DNA of 64,000 nt. Origin: Aestuariirhabdus litorea (GTDB lineage Bacteria; Pseudomonadota; Gammaproteobacteria; Pseudomonadales; Aestuariirhabdaceae). Below, in pieces: positions 61,134 through 64,000 of this stretch. The notes below the pieces were generated by a model. It had not been told where the DNA came from. It did no database searches and was given only the letters and a program-made list of their open reading frames with translations. Each line of letters starts with the position of its first letter. Within the stretch, counting starts at the first letter, position 1. The position numbers and the translations under genes were made by a program. Location: NCBI RefSeq assembly GCF_003864255.1, contig NZ_QWEZ01000002.1:682001-746000 (forward strand). Reading direction: 5' to 3'.

Positions 61134-62063
61134 TTAGGCATCTATCTGAAACAAACCGTCAGAGCTGTCCGATAGTTGCTTTAGCCTCTGCCGCAGCAGC
61201 TGGGTGAACTCTTTACCCAATTGAGACTGGGAGCGAGTCACTGGGTAGAGAATGTTGTAGTTAAATGTGATGGCGGGTTCAAAAGGCTTAACGATTAGCC
61301 CCAGCTTGGCATAGTGGATTGCCGTTGCCGGATCAACCAGGGAGACGCCACCTCCAGCCAAAACATAGGCGCATGCTACGTGGGATACCTGGGTATCAAA
61401 CAACAACTTGCGTTGAACACCCGCCTTATCAAACACTTCGTCAACCTTGTAGCGCACACTCTGCTCGGTACCGAGGGAGACAAACTGCTCGCCCTCCAGG
61501 TCCTCCGGCAAGATCAGTGCTTTATCAGCGAGTCGATGAGCCGGAGGTAGAACACACAGCAGTGAGCTGCTGGCCAGGCTACGTACTTCAATGGCGGGGT
61601 CGGAAACCTTTATAGCCGAAATCCCAATATCGAAGTGCTGGTTGGCGATCCAGTCGGCCACCTGCTGGGAGCTGCGGACCTGTAGCGTGATCGCGACCCC
61701 TTCATGGTCAGCCATAAACTCGCTCACTACGCCGGGTAGAAAGTCTTGAGCCAGCGCCGGCATGCAGACAATCCGCAAGGTACCCCGGTGAAAAACTTTC
61801 AGCTCTTCAGCGGTACGCGCCAGTTTTTCCATGCCTACGAAAGACTTTTCCACCTCTTCGAACAGAATGGTCGCTTCCGGGGTGGGGATCAGGCGCTTCT
61901 TTTGCCGCTCAAACAGTTGAACGCCGACGCTCTCTTCAAAATCGCTCAGCAAACGACTCACCGCAGGCTGGGATATATAGAGAATCTCAGCGGCTCCGGT
62001 GGTGGTGCCGGCAATCATCACGGCTCGAAAGGCCTCCACCTGTCTGAAACTGATCCGTGCCAT
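61134..62063 (-). CDS. LysR-family transcriptional regulator
   Basis: A 309-residue LysR protein. HTH in the first 60 residues (FRQVEAFRAVMIAGTTTGAAE, written in part, then ISQPAVSRLLSDFE), then a periplasmic-binding-like effector domain. ATG 62063 has AAAGG upstream. It is divergent from a TRAP transporter operon and probably regulates it in response to the transported acid. Two tandem TGATGTTATT repeats lie between the genes. Confidence 0.9.
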   Translation of the reverse strand: MARISFRQVEAFRAVMIAGTTTGAAEILYISQPAVSRLLSDFEESVGVQLFERQKKRLIPTPEATILFEEVEKSFVGMEKLARTAEELKVFHRGTLRIVCMPALAQDFLPGVVSEFMADHEGVAITLQVRSSQQVADWIANQHFDIGISAIKVSDPAIEVRSLASSSLLCVLPPAHRLADKALILPEDLEGEQFVSLGTEQSVRYKVDEVFDKAGVQRKLLFDTQVSHVACAYVLAGGGVSLVDPATAIHYAKLGLIVKPFEPAITFNYNILYPVTRSQSQLGKEFTQLLRQRLKQLSDSSDGLFQIDA

Positions 62064-62115
62064 GTGCTGACCTTTCGTTAGAAACAAGCTGCCCAACGGC
62101 AGAAAGTTTATAGCA

Positions 62116-62156
62116 TGATGTTATTAACTACAGAAAACAAACGATTTGATGTTATT
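62116..62156. promoter_or_regulatory. Tandem TGATGTTATT repeats, candidate LysR-type operator
   Basis: TGATGTTATT occurs at 62116-62125 and 62147-62156, same strand, 31 bp apart (about three helical turns), in the divergent lysR/TRAP promoter region. Fits a tandem binding arrangement for the divergent LysR protein. Inference only. Confidence 0.5.
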
Positions 62157-62208
62157 TGATCCGGGATCCAAACTAATTCCCTATCAAACGAAGGCTTTCT
62201 CTGCGTAG

Positions 62209-62805
62209 ATGGCCTCTAAAGACTCCGTTAAAAGAGATAAGAACATGGAGAAACTTTTTCGCTATACGCTAGCGGCGTTGATCAGCACTGTAGCGGGCTT
62301 TCAGTTCCTACAGGTGATCACTCGCTATGTCTTTGAAACACCGATTATGGGGTTAGAGGAGGTGGCGATGATTCCTACTCTCTGGCTCTATATCCTGGGC
62401 GCAGTCAACGCGTCGCGTGAAGATACCCAGATCCGAGCTAACGTGCTGGAGATCTTTCTCAGCACAGAGCGGGCTCGCCATATTCTGCTGGTGGTCTCGG
62501 AGACCTGCAGCCTGGTGATCTCCATCTGGCTGACCAGCTGGGCATGGAACTACTTCCGCTATGCGCTGCGTGTCGACAAGGAAACCCCGACCCTCTACCT
62601 GCCCACGCTCATCTACGAATCGGCCCTGTTTTTCGGCCTGCTGCTGATGACCCTGTACACCGCCTGGCACCTGTTGGGTCACCTGCGCGCGCTGCTCAGG
62701 GGCGGAGCCGGACTGGACACCCCGATTGATCACGAACACCCCCACACCAGCGAATTAGACGAATTCAAGGTGCTAGAACGGAGCGAGGATAAGAGTCATG
62801 GTTGA
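62209..62805 (+). CDS. TRAP transporter small permease (DctQ-type)
   Basis: A 198-residue protein with four membrane helices. The RYVFETPIMGLEEVAMIPTLW, split here, and NASREDTQIRANV blocks are DctQ hallmarks. ATG 62245 (MEKLFRY) has a better purine-rich site than ATG 62209 and may be the real start. It overlaps the large permease gene by 8 bp. A solute-binding protein gene was not seen upstream and may follow outside the window. Substrate unknown. Confidence 0.85.
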   Translation: MASKDSVKRDKNMEKLFRYTLAALISTVAGFQFLQVITRYVFETPIMGLEEVAMIPTLWLYILGAVNASREDTQIRANVLEIFLSTERARHILLVVSETCSLVISIWLTSWAWNYFRYALRVDKETPTLYLPTLIYESALFFGLLLMTLYTAWHLLGHLRALLRGGAGLDTPIDHEHPHTSELDEFKVLERSEDKSHG

Positions 62806-64000
62806 GATTGCCCTCCTTGCGTTTCTGGTGCTGATATTCCTGCTCAGCCTCGGTGTACCGCTACCGTACTGCTTTGGCGCCGGCCTGATGGTGATGACGC
62901 TGGTCGGCGACGCCACCATGAAGGGGATGATGTTGTGGGGGTTTAGTCAGCTCACCAATCCGGTGCTATTGGCGATACCGCTATTCGTGTTTGCCGGTAC
63001 CATCATGAGTGTCAGTGGAATCGCCGCCAGCCTGCTTAAGTTCGTCAACGTCTTTGTCGGCCGTGTCCGCGGTGGCCTCGGAGTGGTGGCTTCTGTCAGC
63101 TGCGCCATTATCGGTGCTATCTCGGGTTCCGGCCTGACCGGCATTGCCGCCATCGGCCCGCTGCTCATCCCGGAGATGGAACGCAAGGGCTATCCCCGGG
63201 CTTATGCCACCGCGCTGATCGCCAACTCCTCGGTACTGGGGCTGCTGATCCCGCCGAGTGTAACCATGATCGTGTTTGGATGGGTCACCGAAACTTCCAT
63301 TCTGGCCAGTTTCCTGGCCACCCTCGGGCCTGGTCTGCTGATCATGATCAACTTCGCCATTGTTAACCTGGTGATGGCGCGGAAGTTCCCGCTGGTGCTG
63401 GATCAGCAGATCGAGTTCGGTGAAATGATGAAGCAGGCCGGGCGCAACACGGTCCACGCGATCCCCGCTTTGTTGATGCCGGTCATCATTCTTGGTGGTA
63501 TCTACGGTGGTGTGATGACGCCCACCGAAGCCGCTGCGGTGGCGGTCATCTACGCCCTGCCGGTGGGCTTTATGATCTATAAAGGGCTCACCTGGCAATC
63601 GTTCCTGGAGTCCGGCAAAGAGTCAGCGACCGCGGTCGGTGCCATCCTGATCATGATCCTGTTTAGCCTGATGCTGAGCCAGATCTTCGTCATGGAAGAT
63701 ATTCCTCAGGCGCTGGTTGAGGCGATTTTTGAGATCACGACCGACAAGACCCTGCTGCTCCTGCTGGTAACGCTGTTCCTGTTCCTGATCGGCATGGTCG
63801 TTAACGATATTACCGCCATCATTCTGACCGCGCCCCTGCTGATGCCACTGATGGAAGCGCTGGGGGTCAGCCCGATCCAGTTTGCCGCCATCATGGGCGT
63901 TACAACCGCCATGGGAGGGGTCACCCCTCCTTACGCCAGCATCCTCTACCTGGGTGCGCGTATCGGTAATGTGAAATTCACCGAGATCATCAAGCCGGCC
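62798..64000 (+). CDS. TRAP transporter large permease (DctM-type), truncated by window end
   Basis: Open from ATG 62798 through the last base, so the C-terminus is missing (about 401 codons visible of roughly 430). Many membrane helices. Family motifs: GVPLPYCFGAG, IPLFVFAGTIMS, SGSGLTGIAAIGPLLIP and NSSVLGLLIPPSVTM. With DctQ it forms the Na+/solute symport channel. Divergently regulated by the LysR gene. Confidence 0.92.
   Translation, partial: MVEIALLAFLVLIFLLSLGVPLPYCFGAGLMVMTLVGDATMKGMMLWGFSQLTNPVLLAIPLFVFAGTIMSVSGIAASLLKFVNVFVGRVRGGLGVVASVSCAIIGAISGSGLTGIAAIGPLLIPEMERKGYPRAYATALIANSSVLGLLIPPSVTMIVFGWVTETSILASFLATLGPGLLIMINFAIVNLVMARKFPLVLDQQIEFGEMMKQAGRNTVHAIPALLMPVIILGGIYGGVMTPTEAAAVAVIYALPVGFMIYKGLTWQSFLESGKESATAVGAILIMILFSLMLSQIFVMEDIPQALVEAIFEITTDKTLLLLLVTLFLFLIGMVVNDITAIILTAPLLMPLMEALGVSPIQFAAIMGVTTAMGGVTPPYASILYLGARIGNVKFTEIIKPA

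Overview
The window looks like a chromosomal segment of a GC-rich marine gammaproteobacterium. The basis is a set of familiar chromosomal genes (monomeric NADP isocitrate dehydrogenase, FumC, QueCDE, YfbR, a TIGR02647 protein, TRAP transporter genes) and the codon bias. An Oceanospirillales-like host is my guess; no rRNA or marker gene fixes it. No tRNA, rRNA, CRISPR array or intact insertion sequence was seen.

Positions 1-1200 are accessory: the tail of a Fic protein, an HTH gene broken by a nonsense codon, and the first copy of a roughly 207-bp repeat. The second copy lies in the same orientation exactly 16,800 bp downstream, so the pair brackets the next block.

Positions 1196-17570 hold an archease-like gene and then 16 tightly packed co-directional genes. 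They encode a membrane-bound molybdopterin oxidoreductase (order B-C-A, then a TorD-type chaperone), a GT4 glycosyltransferase, a methylglyoxal-synthase-fold protein with altered catalytic residues, a multi-cluster ferredoxin, a small cytochrome c, two Mrp-type Fe-S carrier ATPases, an unrecognised protein, a rhodanese-like exported protein, a pentahaem cytochrome, and a PhnD-like binding protein/histidine kinase/NtrC-type regulator trio. In front of the first gene is a good sigma-54 promoter preceded by two perfect GTTACC-N4-GGTAAC palindromes 32 bp apart, so the locus appears self-contained and regulated by its own last three genes. The electron acceptor or donor (arsenic, selenium, sulfur oxyanion or other) cannot be read from the sequence. 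This is the best candidate for an undescribed system.

Positions 17.7-29 kb hold a second accessory strip (small hypothetical gene, XRE/membrane pair), an arsR-acr3 arsenic operon, an Ldh2-family dehydrogenase, a periplasmic-binding/porin/EAL signalling trio, a TauE/SafE permease, a cytochrome P460 and a TPR protein.

Positions 29-40 kb form a selenium metabolism block: a NADH-dehydrogenase/SelD fusion, EgtD, a SenA/EgtB-type synthase and, divergently, a SenB-type selenosugar synthase, followed by a PhnD-like binding protein, ATPase and double permease of the kind linked to selenate uptake. Together they predict selenoneine synthesis. A CoA-transferase and a hypothetical gene precede it.

Positions 40-64 kb are mainly housekeeping and signalling: FumC; an amidoligase/glutamine-amidotransferase/YqaA trio; TauE; an SDR; Icd with a clear terminator; a large adenylate-cyclase/ATPase regulator with a perfect FNR-type box upstream and an apparent N-terminal frameshift; YfbR; queCED; a membrane caspase-like C13 peptidase; an OGFr-domain protein; a cupredoxin plus haem-sensor diguanylate cyclase pair behind a perfect CRP-type site; hemerythrin; and a LysR regulator divergent from a TRAP transporter cut by the window end.
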